Assembly: GCF_048771995.1 (NCBI RefSeq)
Contig: NC_133026.1
Span: 116,207,501 to 116,271,500 of the forward strand
Source of the DNA: Taeniopygia guttata
Lineage: Eukaryota; Chordata; Aves; Passeriformes; Estrildidae
Length of the DNA stretch: 64,000 nucleotides
Reading direction: 5' to 3'
The notes under the pieces were generated by a model that worked only from the letters and a program-made list of their open reading frames with translations, was not told where the DNA came from and made no database searches. Below are positions 1 through 12,900 of the stretch, piece after piece. How positions within the stretch are numbered: position 1 is the stretch's first letter; each line of letters starts with the position of its first letter. Made by a program: the position numbers and the translations under genes.

Positions 1-1736
1 GCGAAGGATATGAGCCTCAGGCTTGCTCTTCTCTTGGGAAATCAAAACTCTCCTAATTTGTCCAAACATGAGTGAGACATGACAGAAATGTGTTTTGTGA
101 AACCACTTGTCAAACCTCACCTGGCACATGACTTTATTCCTGTCTCATACAGTTCTGTGGCCTGACTGCCACAGACAGCCAAGACTCAGAGGGAGACTGA
201 GTTTAGCACCAAAGGCCTACAGTGACCGTCACTATCCATGCTGAGCATTTGCAGGAATGGCTGCCAAAAGGATAGTATATTATACAGTACCCTGGACTCT
301 GCAGTCAAAATGTGCAAGTGAGAAATTTGGCAAAATAAAAGATGCCCAGCAAGCCCTGCTGTTCAAAAGATGTTATTATCTGGATTGGTATTCCCCATGC
401 TGATGTTATGCAATTCAGCTTCTCCTAAAATAAAATTAATGTATAAAGATACATATTTCATCTGTACGATAACTTTTCCCCACTCACTTTTAAGCAGAGC
501 TTAAAAGCTACAGTATATTCATGTGCCTGACTCCCTGAGTGTGGAAAACAAAGAGAAAACAGCCCACAGACTCTGAACAGATTTCTTAGGGATAACTTGC
601 AAATGCAGCTAAGGGAGGGCAAGGGTCTTGACAGTTCAGAATAAAAGGAAATGAAAGACATTTATGATGAGGCATCATCTTGGGCTGCGATGGCTTGAGC
701 TTCAGCTTCAGCTGACACAGACTGGCCAGGGAGCTACTGGGCTTACTCCAACATCTAGTGTGTTATTGAGCCTGTTCCCTCATTTGCAAGCATCTGAAGC
801 AGAATAGTAAGTAATTTGGGAAGACTATGGTAGCTGTTGCTGGAAGAAGTAATAATTGCTGCTTCAAAGTTCTGGTACAGTAATTAAACTCCCTAAGGAG
901 CCACAAGGTAGCACAGTCTGCAAGAATTTAAGTGGGAAAACTGCAGAGATGGGAACAAACTCATCCTGAGTTTGACCAGAAACCTAAGTAAAGTTTAAGA
1001 GACTAGGCATGAACGGTGAACTAACTTCTATTCCTAACAAAAGCAAAAATTTAGTTGTGTTCAGCTTAGTGGCAAAACGAACCTAGAAACCTGTTTCATT
1101 TTTAAGTCCAGAAACAAAAGAATTACTGGTACTTTTTGTTGAAGTGGTAGAATGAGACGCTTGTTGCAAATATTAATGAGAAACAATCAGTACAAATACC
1201 TCAAATTAAAGCAAAGCAGATAATAGGTCCCTCATGTTTCTCTCTTTTCCTCAGGAAGCCCAAGACATGTTTAGATCTGCTTTTAGATCCTGCAAATATC
1301 CTCCACTAGTGGTACAACAGTTTAAATGCCAGCAATTAATTTAGAAGTCTACAAAGATAGAAAGGATTAATTTCATCCAAGGTGAGAATGTTTGGCTTAA
1401 AACTTTGGAGTACTTTCATTCTGACACGGCTCTTTTGGAAAAATCTCAAATTGTCTGTAGCCACTTCACTTTACTTTGTGTCTCCTCTATAATGCCAACT
1501 TCATTATTATTAATTAAATCTAATACTACATTAAAATTAGTGATTAATACAATAATAATGGAGTAATTAATCACAATAGTATGTTCCATTGTCTTTTGAA
1601 AAAGCAGCTCCTTAGGTGTTGTTGCAAGAGGTACAAGACCTGCTGCAAAAATCCTGTTCAAGTACAGTGATATGAAGTATAAACTTCCACTTCTGCAGTT
1701 GAATTAAGGTTATTATATATATATAAATAAAATAAT

Positions 1737-1773
<37 letters not shown>

Positions 1774-1986
1774 TATATTGGTGCCTCAAGAAGTCACAGG
1801 GAGAAACTAATTTCCTAATATGCTTCTACTTAGAAAATTGCTGTTTTAGTCTTTCTGATCTTGCTGATCTATTCTTCAGGAAAATTGCAAGTAACTACAC
1901 ACATATAACCTCAGCTCTTGAACCTACATACACACAATGAAAGAGATCATCAAAGGCAGCTTAGGAGCTACATAGTCACAAGCTGC
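1..1986. other. Intergenic, downstream of GGH; no gene seen
   Basis: AT-rich sequence with the (TA)n tract and no recognisable exon. In human the neighbour on this side is NKAIN3, but no NKAIN-like exon could be read here. Confidence 0.6.
1711..1770. repeat. (TA)n microsatellite
   Basis: Two TA runs, the longer about 32 bp at 1739-1770, in AT-rich intergenic sequence. Confidence 0.95.
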
Positions 1987-2582
1987 TGAGATTTAACCCC
2001 AAAGCCCCACACAGCCACTCACTCCTCCCACAGAGGGGTAGGGAAAAAAAAAGAGGAGTAAAACTGAGAAAATTCATAGGTTGAGATAAAGACAGTTTAA
2101 AAGGTAAAGCAAAATTTGCACATGTCAGTGAAGCAACACAAGGAATTCATTCACCCTTTCCCAGGAGCAGGCAGGGGTCCAGCCATCTCCAGACAAGCCA
2201 GGTTCCATGTCTAACAGTCACCTGGAAAGGCAAACACCATCACTCCAAATGTCATCTCCTTCCTTTCTTCCTTCCTTCCTTCTTCCCCCACATCTATATG
2301 CTGAGCATGATGTCATATGGTATGGAATATCCCTGTCTGTGGTCATTTGGGATCATTTGCCCTGGCTCTGTACCCTCCTGAGTCCTTGTGCACTCTAGCC
2401 CTCATGCTTACCTCTCACCAGGTGGGGTAAGAAGCTGAAAAGGCCTTGAGGTTGCGTGAGCACTCCTCTGCTGTAACAAAAACATCCTTGAATTATCAAC
2501 CCTGTATTCAGCACAAATCCAAAACATGGTCCCATCCAAACTATGTGAAGAGAATTAATTCTGCCCCAAAACCTAGCCCACA
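1987..2582 (+). mobile_element. Solo LTR of an avian endogenous retrovirus family
   Basis: About 596 bp from a TG-start (ttaacccc, then cactcactcctcccacag) to an end near cctagcccaca. It matches from memory an LTR-derived repeat common in passerines. Tell-tale internal pieces are gttgagataaagacagttta, atgctgagcatgatgtcata, aaaaggccttga and ttcagcacaaatcc. No internal viral genes flank it, so it is a solo LTR and a fossil, moderately diverged. The family is likely ERVL-type but unverified. Confidence 0.75.
2257..2287. repeat. (TTCC)n microsatellite inside the LTR
   Basis: About 30 bp of TTCC-type repeats within the solo LTR at 1987-2582, expanded from the pyrimidine stretch that the family carries there. 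Confidence 0.85.
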
Positions 2583-5189
2583 GTATTCAACCCAATTGTT
2601 TTGATGCTCAGAAGCAGCAACTGCTAGGATTTACCCTTTTTAACCTTTTGAGTTTTCTGCTTTTTTGCTTTTCATTTACAGAAAGCCAAGTTGCAAGGGA
2701 CATTTGTTCACTACATCTCTGAAAATCAGATAATCAGAGGGGTCTTGCTTAAGTCTGGAGTGAATGCTTTGTTCAAGTCCTCCTCCAAATAGTGATAACT
2801 AATTTTTTTTTTTTTTCAGGAAATTGTCTTGGAAAATTTTTTGGTTATATAAGAACTAAAAGAGGAAGCTGGCTCTTAAATCATACTATTTACTTTATGA
2901 AACAGATACAATAAGGAAGTGATGAAAGCTGGAACAGTATCTTTATCAACAGGTGGCCCAGGGCAGGATAAACTTCACTATTTGCCCTATAAATAAGCAG
3001 TGGATTAGAGAAGAGGCCTGCCCTAGGGAAAGACACAAGGCTAACAAGGAAAGGTAATCAATCACCTCACAGTATCTGACAACCTGTCTTTCACATAAGT
3101 ACTCAAACCATAATAATTTGAAAAGGCACTTAGAAACCTTAGTAGCCTTGGACTCTAGCCAATTCCCATAGCTTTTCTGGTAACACCATCACCAGATACA
3201 TGAATGGGAACTCCACAGTAGGAAAAAAACCCCAAAAGGACCCATACAAGCCCAGATAAAATATTATTTACTGTGATAAAAGTGATTGAAACCTTGTGTA
3301 CACCTTCCCACCTCAAACACAAACATTCTTGATTGAGCCCTGGCACGCAGACTACAGCCACCTGATTACACACATGCTTCTCCTCTTTCAGGTCTCCTGG
3401 CTCATAAGGGCAATGCAGGATTAACACATAAATGGGAAAATTTTCCTTATTTTTCTTCCTTGTTGTTCAAACTGTCCCCATACTTTCCTCACTGTTCCAA
3501 GGAAAGAACCATCACATTCCTAACAGGTCATTGATTTCTACAGAAATCTCCCCAGTACAGTCCAGCTTTAAATACTGTTTTGCTGAGCAGCATCCACAGC
3601 AATTAATATGGTGGCACTCATGGGGAAAAGGTTAAAAGTTAACCTAAAAATACAGTATTCAACATAGAAGTGGTTGGACAGTAATCTCTGCTTGGGACTC
3701 ACTACCTTGACAGGGAATTTTGCATAGCTTGTCAACCCAAAAGTGGTGGGGGTTTGGGCAAGTTGTTTGTGATTTGTTTTTCCCTACAATGAAGCTTGTG
3801 GGTCAAGCTCTTCCTTTTACTCTTTAACTCCATACTTAGAGTACTTACTCAGCATGTTTCTTCCATTTAATTTCTTCCTTACCTGAAGGAATTCAAACTG
3901 GTCTTTCCTGCCTCCCAGCCAAAGGTTTTCTGAGATCAAGTTCTTATTTCTTCCCATTTAAACTCTCTGTCCTGTTCTGCATGAGCTAGTTTCATATTTA
4001 TAGCAAATAGAACCCAGACAGATTCTATAGCTAAAGGGAAGGAACAACCACCTGGAAAGACAGATGTAATTCCAGTCACCTCCAGCTAATGCTCGAATGG
4101 TTTAAATATTCACTGGAAACAAGAGTTAATCCCAGCTGAGTTAATTCAATGCTCACAGACTCTCGTGCAATCCTGCCAATATGCCTGGTTCGGCTAGTAA
4201 GATTCCAGTCCTATTGCCTCCTCCCTTCTACCCCCACATCTCAAACACCCCACTACATATCATAGTACAGTAAATATCTTACTCAACTTTAGAGACACAA
4301 CCACACCCAATTACAAAATACTGGAAAATACTGGTTCTTGGAGGCCATCTAGTGGGAAAAGCAGAATACTCCAAGCAGGAAATTATTTCAAACTTCTTTC
4401 TTAGAGATTATTTAATATGGTCTGCAAGACACATATTAGGGTTACCTTGCTGATCAGTGGATTTTCTTCCCACACAGCAACAAGCAAGTTGGTTAGGCTC
4501 CTACACCAGACTCAATAAACTGTGAGTATGGCCACAGGCTCTTCTTCTCTCCCCAGCATTCCTAAAAACTCTGTTAGGAATTCTGTCTGTGAAATGAAAA
4601 ACCACACTGTACAACAGAGAGCAGAGGGGTGGGTTTCCATAAAACAAAGTTTTAAACTCGCTGTTAGGTGATTGCTAGACAATTTTGGGTTTCTGCAGTT
4701 TGTTTCTGGCTGGAGAAGATAATGGAAGGTATTGGGTATTATAAGGAATAGACAGAAATTTTTTTGCTTACAGCTTTCAGAGCCCTGAGAGTGCCATTAG
4801 TGCTTCAGCCCCTTTCCACTTTTGTGGGGGTTTGGCTGCCTGTGTTGAGCAAGCTCTGACACTGCCCCTGGGGTGAGCCTGCTCTGTGAGATTGGACTGT
4901 GGAAAGACTCTGTGAGAATGATCTGTGGGCAGCCTTCTTGAAAGGCCCTGCCTCTGTCTCAGCAGTCACATTAAAGAGCATTTAAGCTCAAGCCCTGGGC
5001 AACATACTTGTGCTCTGGGCTCGTCTGTGCCAGGCCATGGATGTCACTCATCCTGACTCTGACTTGCTGGCATGACCACAGAAAGTGGATACAGGTTGTA
5101 ACCTCCTGATTCATGACTATCACAGATGGAAATAAGAAAACAATGACTCTTGTCAGTGCTTCATCGGTGGTACCTAAAAGATGACAAAA
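2583..5189. other. Intergenic, downstream of GGH; one GC-richer block
   Basis: No exon recognised. A GC-richer segment at about 4780-5110 stands out and contains attaaagagcatttaagctc. It could be an old LTR or another diverged repeat, but I could not assign it. Confidence 0.5.
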
Positions 5190-6851
5190 ATATAAGTCTG
5201 CTTGAAAGAAAGTTTATTCCATGTACCATGGAAAAATCACACATATCATCAAATAAGACTTTACAAGAGGAAGGGTATAAAGAAAAGACACATATAAAAT
5301 CATAATATATAAACTTCTCTCATCATATTACACATAATACTCTTTATAGTTACACATTTAGTAACTAATTAGTACCATTGCAGACATTTCCCTTGCAAGA
5401 AAAGATAACCATTTAGTAAGTTGGCTGATATGATAAATGTGAAAATATCTTATGTTTAAGCTTGTAATTACCTAGAAGTGTTTTTCTGCTAGTCACAGTT
5501 AATGCTTCCCTGTAGGTTTTTTTTAACTGACGCATTTCACATTCTCTTATGCAGTTGTTTCATGACAAGTTAGAGAGTGTTTTACTTGAAAAACCTGAGA
5601 AACTTACAAGACTTATTCAGATATGGTACCTGAGAGTATGAAGTTCTACAAAACAGAGCTGAAGTTTATAAACCTGAATTCTTCATAAACTCCAAATCCT
5701 TGTTAATGTTAACAAGAGTTTGGAAGCTATGCTGGAGAGGAGAATTACATTTGATTGTCTAATCTTAGTTCCTTTTTGGACAACACACAAAACCACTGAA
5801 TAAAATTTTCGCCAGGTCTGGAGCAAAGCAGAGATAAAACAGTGTTGGTGTATTGCAAGCAACTGTTATTATCACATTGTGTCACCTTTAACAGGTTTCC
5901 CATATACATTCATCTGCTGTTTAAATTCTAGCTGCACAGAACTATTAAACAAGACAGAAAGAAACTACCTTTTTTACTAATATAGTGGCAAATTACCTCT
6001 TGACTTCAAGTGAAAATTCCATCCAGCTATGGGAAAAGTCAGACACTTTAGAGAAAAAATTAAGTTTACATTCTTTTAAATACAAAGGAATGAGTGTCTG
6101 CATCTGATATCTGGCTGCTGACTCCAGTTACTCCAAGACAAACTCTTGGAGGATGTATAAAACTGAATTGAAAAGAACTGAAAGTGGAATCAGCACAGAA
6201 CTACGTCCTCCAAACTTACTTATTTTATGTGATATTTGTGTATGAAGGCCTCACAAGGCATAAGGACTCCAAATAATGCTCAACGTACAAGAGAAACAGT
6301 TTCACATATGGGACATAATGTGCTTCTTAGGTAAAAATCTGTTTGCTATCATGCCTTACTATTTTGGTCAGTTTTTGAAATGACAAAGGAGTCCCTGTCA
6401 AGAACTTGGCTGCATACACATATCTATGACAAATTCAAGAGTCTCATTTGCTAAATCATTTGAAAAGGACAGGATTTTACTACACAATGTATCTAAGAAT
6501 CTAGTGCTATCACAGTCCACAACATTTTACAAAGGTAAGTCCCATATTTTAAAATATATGAAAGCTTTTCCTTGTACCAAAGGTGATTACTTCAAAATTT
6601 ATAAGCATAGTCAGGTCCCCTTTCCTGGAAGAAAAACATTTTTCTGTAGCTTGCCTTAAAGTGTGATCCAAGACAATTATGTTATTGAATGTAAATTTAT
6701 ATATTAATGTTTCAATAGTGTAGAAGATGCACAAAATAAATCATTGTAAAGGAAAACTGTTCTAACTTTCTGTCACTATATCAGATTAATTACACAATGC
6801 TGGGAAATAATTCAATTTATAGATAACAACACTGCACCTTTGACAAGATCC
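5190..6851 (-). other. GGH: Probable GGH 3' untranslated region
   Basis: AT-rich sequence downstream of the GGH stop with no further exon. The first clear AATAAA on the minus strand is at 5213-5218 (plus-strand tttatt), followed by T-rich sequence, so a 3' UTR of about 1.65 kb is inferred. RNA 3' ends were not available to confirm it. Confidence 0.55.
5213..5218 (-). terminator. Candidate GGH poly(A) signal AATAAA
   Basis: Canonical hexamer on the minus strand, about 1.63 kb past the GGH stop, with T-rich sequence within 40 bases downstream. Confidence 0.5.
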
Positions 6852-6973
6852 TCAATCAAAAAAATAGGTTTGCTGAAATGCAGAAAATGTTCCTGTATAA
6901 ACAGGATTATAATTATAGATCAATTCTTTTGTTTCCTCTTCTTCACTGGAGAAATGGTGCATGCTCTTCCTGG
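6852..6973 (-). CDS. GGH: GGH last coding exon 9 with stop codon
   Basis: Acceptor TTTTACAG before 6973; stop TGA at 6854-6852. It encodes [20 protein letters not shown] and then [19 protein letters not shown], the counterpart of human HHFKSESEEEKALIYQFSPI and the tail ending CYIFD. Confidence 0.94.
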
Positions 6974-9900
6974 CTGTAAAACATTGTAAAAGTACAGATC
7001 ATTTTAATGTTATCCTTCTCAACAATATTTATCTTGGTAAAGTAAGTTATTTTGTGTAGCCCACCAACAAATGGAATTACGGTAGCTTTTATGTGAAGAA
7101 CTGTGAAGATACATCTTCAGAAAGATGGTTACAGTATATTTTATAACTGGAGAGGAAGAATTTAAAACCAAGACTGTATAAAATAGCTATGCATGAGATA
7201 CTAGCCATAGCTACCAGAAATACCAGTACTTTTAAGGCTAAAAGAAACACATCAGAGTAGCAGCCTACTGAAATCTGCATGGACTGTGCTGATGAGGAAA
7301 ATAAAATTGAATTCTCCCATGGTTTATCAAGTTGGCAACTCTACAGAAGTCAAAATTAATGATGGATGGATACAAAGACGGTATTTCAGTAGAATGGTTT
7401 AGTTACTAAGTGATCACACATTTTTACCAGCTGAAAACAGTTTACATTTTTCATCTTGTGGTTTATTTTCAAACTTAGGGAAGATATTCTGCCTCACATG
7501 AGCTAAAAATGTCAATTACTCATTGCAAAGTTATGACATGAAGTACTCAGCAGGAGCAGCTAATGCTTCAGTACATCTCCAAAACACTGGGGAGGCCATG
7601 AAGAATAACTTAGGATTTGGTAGAAGAGATGGGCTAGACAAATCTGGCTGAAGAAAGTTTGCTCTACCAGAATTGTAGGTCAGTAGATCCAAAAGCTAGT
7701 GACACATCTGTGTGGCACACTGCACAAACTCCTTGGATGTGTACACAGTGTAACAGAACTCACACAAAGTGATTGCCTCAATTGGATCTAGAAGCAGAGC
7801 TGGCACTTGCTTTGCCCCACTTAACTTGGATAATGGCCTGAGCAAGCTTACTTCTATTGGGAATACAGTCTGCAAAAAGATGCTAGACAAAATACCGAAC
7901 AAAGCCAGAGAACACATTGCATTCTAGTATTAGACTACAAAATTAAAACCAGACTTATACTGTACTTTATCCTGTTTCCCCCCTTGTTTTTATCACAGTC
8001 TGCCAACTCATTAAAATGGTCTGGGTTGGAAGGGACCTTAGAGATCACCTTGTTCCAATCCCCCTGCCATGGGCAGGGACATGTTCCACTAGACCAGGCT
8101 GCTCAGAGGCCCAGTTCTCCCTGGCCCCAAGTTCCCTATGAAAATGGTTTTGCTACATTTTCACAAAGAGGAGTAGGACTACTTTATGCAAAAAAGCATC
8201 TTGAATTTGTATGAAATGCAAATTTTATTCCTACACTCTCACTGACCAGGTCAGCATAAATTACATTTCTTTACATCACTATCTAGTTTCTTCATTAAGT
8301 TGACTAATTTGATTTGAGACCAAATATAGAGACCAAACTCAACCAGCTTAATTATTATGTTCTTCATAGTCCCCATCAAGGAGGTAAGGCAATTTCATAA
8401 AATGGTCCAGCAACATGATTTAGTAGGGATAAATTAAGGAATAAAGTTTGATTCCTTCAAATACTCCTCTATTTATATCCTGCTTATTTATAACAAAAAG
8501 AGGGGAAGTGTCATAAACTATCAAAATGTTATGCATTAGTTACTTCCAGATTCTTAGAGTATAAACAAAAAAATTAGCATCTCTGTAAAATTCAAAAACT
8601 CCTTGTGCTGTCTATGGTATACAACTATAGGACACATACTGTACCCCTCTGACACATGCATACTGCCGAAGCCTATTTATAGTCCTGGTGTATGCATTTT
8701 GCAAGCAAAACTGAGAACATGTTGAATGACTGTAAGCCAGTTTGGAACTGAAGAAGCCCCTGGAGCTATGAATGGATTACTTTTTTTGTTTTATTGTCTT
8801 TGTGCAAGAGAGGCCAAAATGTTACAGGGATATTTTGAAATGGTAGAAAGTCACAGAAAAATGTTTTTGAGACAGCCTAGTAAAAAGAGTTTTGAAGATT
8901 GCTTGGCCTTTTCATGTTACTTTCACTAAGTCATTCTATTTCTGGCATCATTTGGTGTTTTATAAGCCTATAAAGCTTGCAGGTACTACAAGGTACTGAA
9001 CTTTGACAGCTGAAAAAGAAGTCTGTCATCTTCAAAGTTTTTCAGTACTGCTTCACTCTAACCAACACCATTTATAAATAATATACTTTTTACCTTCATT
9101 AACGAAGAAATCAGCCATATAATATGCTGCTCTTACAGCAGATGGCGAATGTGGAATGCCTGGAGAATTCTTCCATTCAAAAGGGTTTTTCTCTGGATGC
9201 CATTGCATACCATAAATTGGATATTTGTATGCTACAACAAAACACAAAGCATGTAAAGGTGTATGCCTTAAGAATAATGTAATTAATCTTACTGCAAAGT
9301 AAACTCAGAGAATAAGCTACAAATATACCTCACTTATTAACAGCTTCACAAAAGCTTAAACAGCAAGTTGAAACATTGTTAAAGTCACAGTAGAACTGAA
9401 GAAAACAAATGGACACTGTAAAAGAAGGGTCTCACTCCACACAAGAAACTATTCTTACATAATTTTTTTGATTATTCATTTCAAAATTAATGTATATACA
9501 CACTAAAAAAAATAATGTTTGAAGTATATCAGTCTCAAAGTTTCCCATCTGCTTGCCAGCATCACTCAGCATGCACAGCTGTACAGGATGCCAGCTCCAT
9601 GGGAGAGATCCAAGTCTTTATATCTCCTTGAAGGCCCAGTCAATCCAGGGCAGCTCCCATCTGCTCCGGCCCGGGCTGGTACCATTTGGGGGAGTCAGTC
9701 CTTAGTCCTTCCAGGGAATAGCGGCACAGCAGCTGATGACTGCTCTGTGATAAACCGCTTGCAGGCACGGGTGATGCTTGTCATTAGCCTAATCAGGTTT
9801 GCTGATCAAAGAGCTATTCTCCTCTTTTGGAGGCCAGCCAGGATGCCACACAGAAGAATCCCATTGGTGGCAGCTGGGTCCTATGGCAGGACTGCTAGCA

Positions 9901-12900
9901 GTGCACTCATGAAGATCAAACACTCCTTGAAGAGCTAACTTGTTCTCTGAGCTGAGTAAGCCCAGTGTGAGAAAGGCAAAACAAGTCATGCAAAAGGCTT
10001 TTGGAGGAGGACAATTCCCAGCATTGCTGCTAATGTAATGAGGGATATTGCCCTTCCCATACAGCAAACAGAGAGAACCAGGGAAACGCCAGCCTAAGCA
10101 GGCAGCTGGCAGAGGCACACTGCACTGCGCAGGGATTCAACTGCTGCAGCACAAGGGCTGAGCAGCTCACACCACAGCGCTCAAATATGCCAGTGCTAAT
10201 GTGTAACAGCATATCTTGAAGGAGAACAGCAGGTGAGAGGAGCAATAAGGCTCACAGTACTCAAAAGATAAAACATCCCTGCAAAGAGAAATGCTCCTCA
10301 TGGCCAGAGCACTGATAGGGCTGATGCTCACCCTGCTATTTTAACAACTTGCAATACTAATTCACATCACCCCTAAAGAACTAGGTTGTTACAGTCACAG
10401 TTTCCAAAGGAAATTAATTTCCTTACCTTCCATGGTAGAGATAAACTCCACTTCATCATCAGTGTTAGTGGTCAGAACTTTATAGAAATTACGAAGCTTT
10501 TCATTATTGGTGAAATTCTGTGATAAGGAGAGGAGGAAGAGGGAAAAGGTATTATTTGCTTATTTATTTCTAGGTATAATGAAAAAAAGAGGTGTTTATA
10601 TGCAGGAAATGAAAAGATCAAATACCTCCATGGAGAGGCTCCATACATGAAAGTTTGATGTCAATGGCTCAGTAGCAAGTGCGTATAATACATCATCAGG
10701 GAAATTCCTGAACATTTTACTGTCTTTTGCAGCTATTACAAAGAAAAAAATTGTATTTTCCATTACCAAAGCTGGTCTCAGATGGACTTATACTGACAGA
10801 AGACAATTAATAAAATGCTGTATTAAACATTTTTGGCAGTAAATCATTATTATTTTAGAATATCCTGCAAGAAATATCAGTAAAATAACTACAACAGATT
10901 TCCAATATGCTGCTACCGGTCTTGACACAGAGAGGATCCAACTTAGGTAACAAAGTTCTCACCAAAATAAGCACCATTCTTTGACACTCATTTCAGCAGC
11001 CTTTCCACTCACAATGAGCACAAGTGACTGAATTTGTGAATGCTACATGTTTTTTGATTACCCACAAAGGGTAAAGTATCAGCAGCGGCCATCAGTACTG
11101 CCAAGTGCCACAACTCTATCTCAAGGGATCTCTGTGATTCCAACACTGTTCAAATGGGACAGTAATGCTACTATTCATCATGAGGAAAGATGTGGTTTGA
11201 AAAATTTAAAATCACCTGCTCTCCAAGCTTAATAAGTTTTGAACCTGTGAATTTTGTCAACTTGGTAACAAAAAGCAGACATTATTTTGTAGGTCTGACT
11301 TTTCAAATGACTCAAAGAGCCACAACTTTGGTTTTTGCTGACTGCTGTTGGTTTCAAATGGCTTGTGCTCACTCCTCTGCCTAAGAAGTTACAGCTGCAC
11401 TGACTTTACAAAAACAGTCAATGCAACTTAATAACAAAGAATTTAACAGAAGATAATCAGCAGGAACCTCACAAACATTCACCCCATAATATTTATCAAG
11501 AACAAAACACAACACCTCTTAGCAAAACTCATACATGAGATGTAATGAATTTTTCACCTGAGGTAAAGTTCAGAGGGAGTGAAAAACCATTTGTCTTGGT
11601 ATGAACAAGTAAAATTTCACCACTTGTGAGATATGTGAGCTCTTCGTGTCCAAGACATGTTCCCCATATTGGGAAATAATCTCCTTTATCATTAGCCTAC
11701 AAAATAAAAGCAACGATGTAAGGAAACAGCAATGAAAATCTACAGAAAAGAGACTGACAAGAACTTCCTACTCCTTTTACTTGCTTTTGTGTAGGTGAAA
11801 ATATATGAAGGCTAATGGATATATATGAGTTTTGAAACAGCAAACTGAGCCTAATATATATACTGATTTCACTGTTCTGTTCTACAAGTAATTTTGAGAG
11901 CAGTCTAAACAGAAACCACAAAATGGCAACATTTCTCTGAAAAAAGCAATTATTAGAAGAAACACAGAAGAGTCTGTCACCATTTTGAGGGAAAGCGTGC
12001 TTTTTAGAATTCAAAGTTTTCTAAGAAGAATGCACAGCAAGGGGCCTTTGCAATGTCAGTGCCCACCCAATTGTATTAAAAAAAAGTGAATCCTACTGCT
12101 AGCATAGCTGTGGTCTTACATGACATACCCATATGATTTTTTAGCTAGCAGATTTAGACCTGTGTTCCAAAATGACAAAAGGTATATTTAAGCAACACTA
12201 AGTGGCAATCATTTTCAAAAGAATAAAAATTGCCAGATCAGTGTGAAACAATATGAAAAAAAGAAAAAAGGAGAAAAAGAAAGTAAAAAACCAAGAACAC
12301 AACTAGTTTCTTGTGACTTAACTAAGCATACATGCAGTGGAAATCTGCATTTTTAAATGGTTTACACCTTATAGTATGTTGGAGACTGGGATGTTTCAGA
12401 ACTCCTGTTTTTGTGAAATCTGACTAGTTTTTCTTGTTTCTAAACATTTTGAAGTTATACATACCACAACATGCACACCACCCCTGAGGAGCTGCTGCTC
12501 AAAGCCATTTTTGAGAAGCTAAAATGGCAGAATAATAATGCTCCCCTACTGCATTACTGACAGTATGGTAATAAAAGCTCACAGACCTACTTCTTCTCAC
12601 AGCAAAACAAGGAAGATGTACAGAAAGAAGGCTGATACGGCTGCAGAGTCTTCATGACCACTCTTAATGTATAATGAGACACAGAACTTACATGAAAGAC
12701 AGACAGTGGAGTTGCAAGTGAGGATTAAAACTACTGAAGGCAAAAGATAAACTACAGTTTAAAACCAATTACAATGGAAACAAAGATTTTGTGCCCCTTC
12801 CCCCTTTTTTAAAATAAACTAGAGCTTGGAGGCAAAGCATGTATTAAGCAGCACTCAACATTTTAAAAACTAATTTAAGAGCTGGAAAACAGTATTTCAT

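Noticed and set aside
1-5200. Possible last exon of NKAIN3, the human neighbour of GGH
   Set aside because: I looked for an NKAIN-like C-terminus on both strands and could read none, so the gene probably ends outside the window.
9519-10245. Open frames of 71-139 residues in GGH intron 7
   Set aside because: Present on both strands at the same place, no splice support and no recognisable domain; a composition effect of the GC-richer block.
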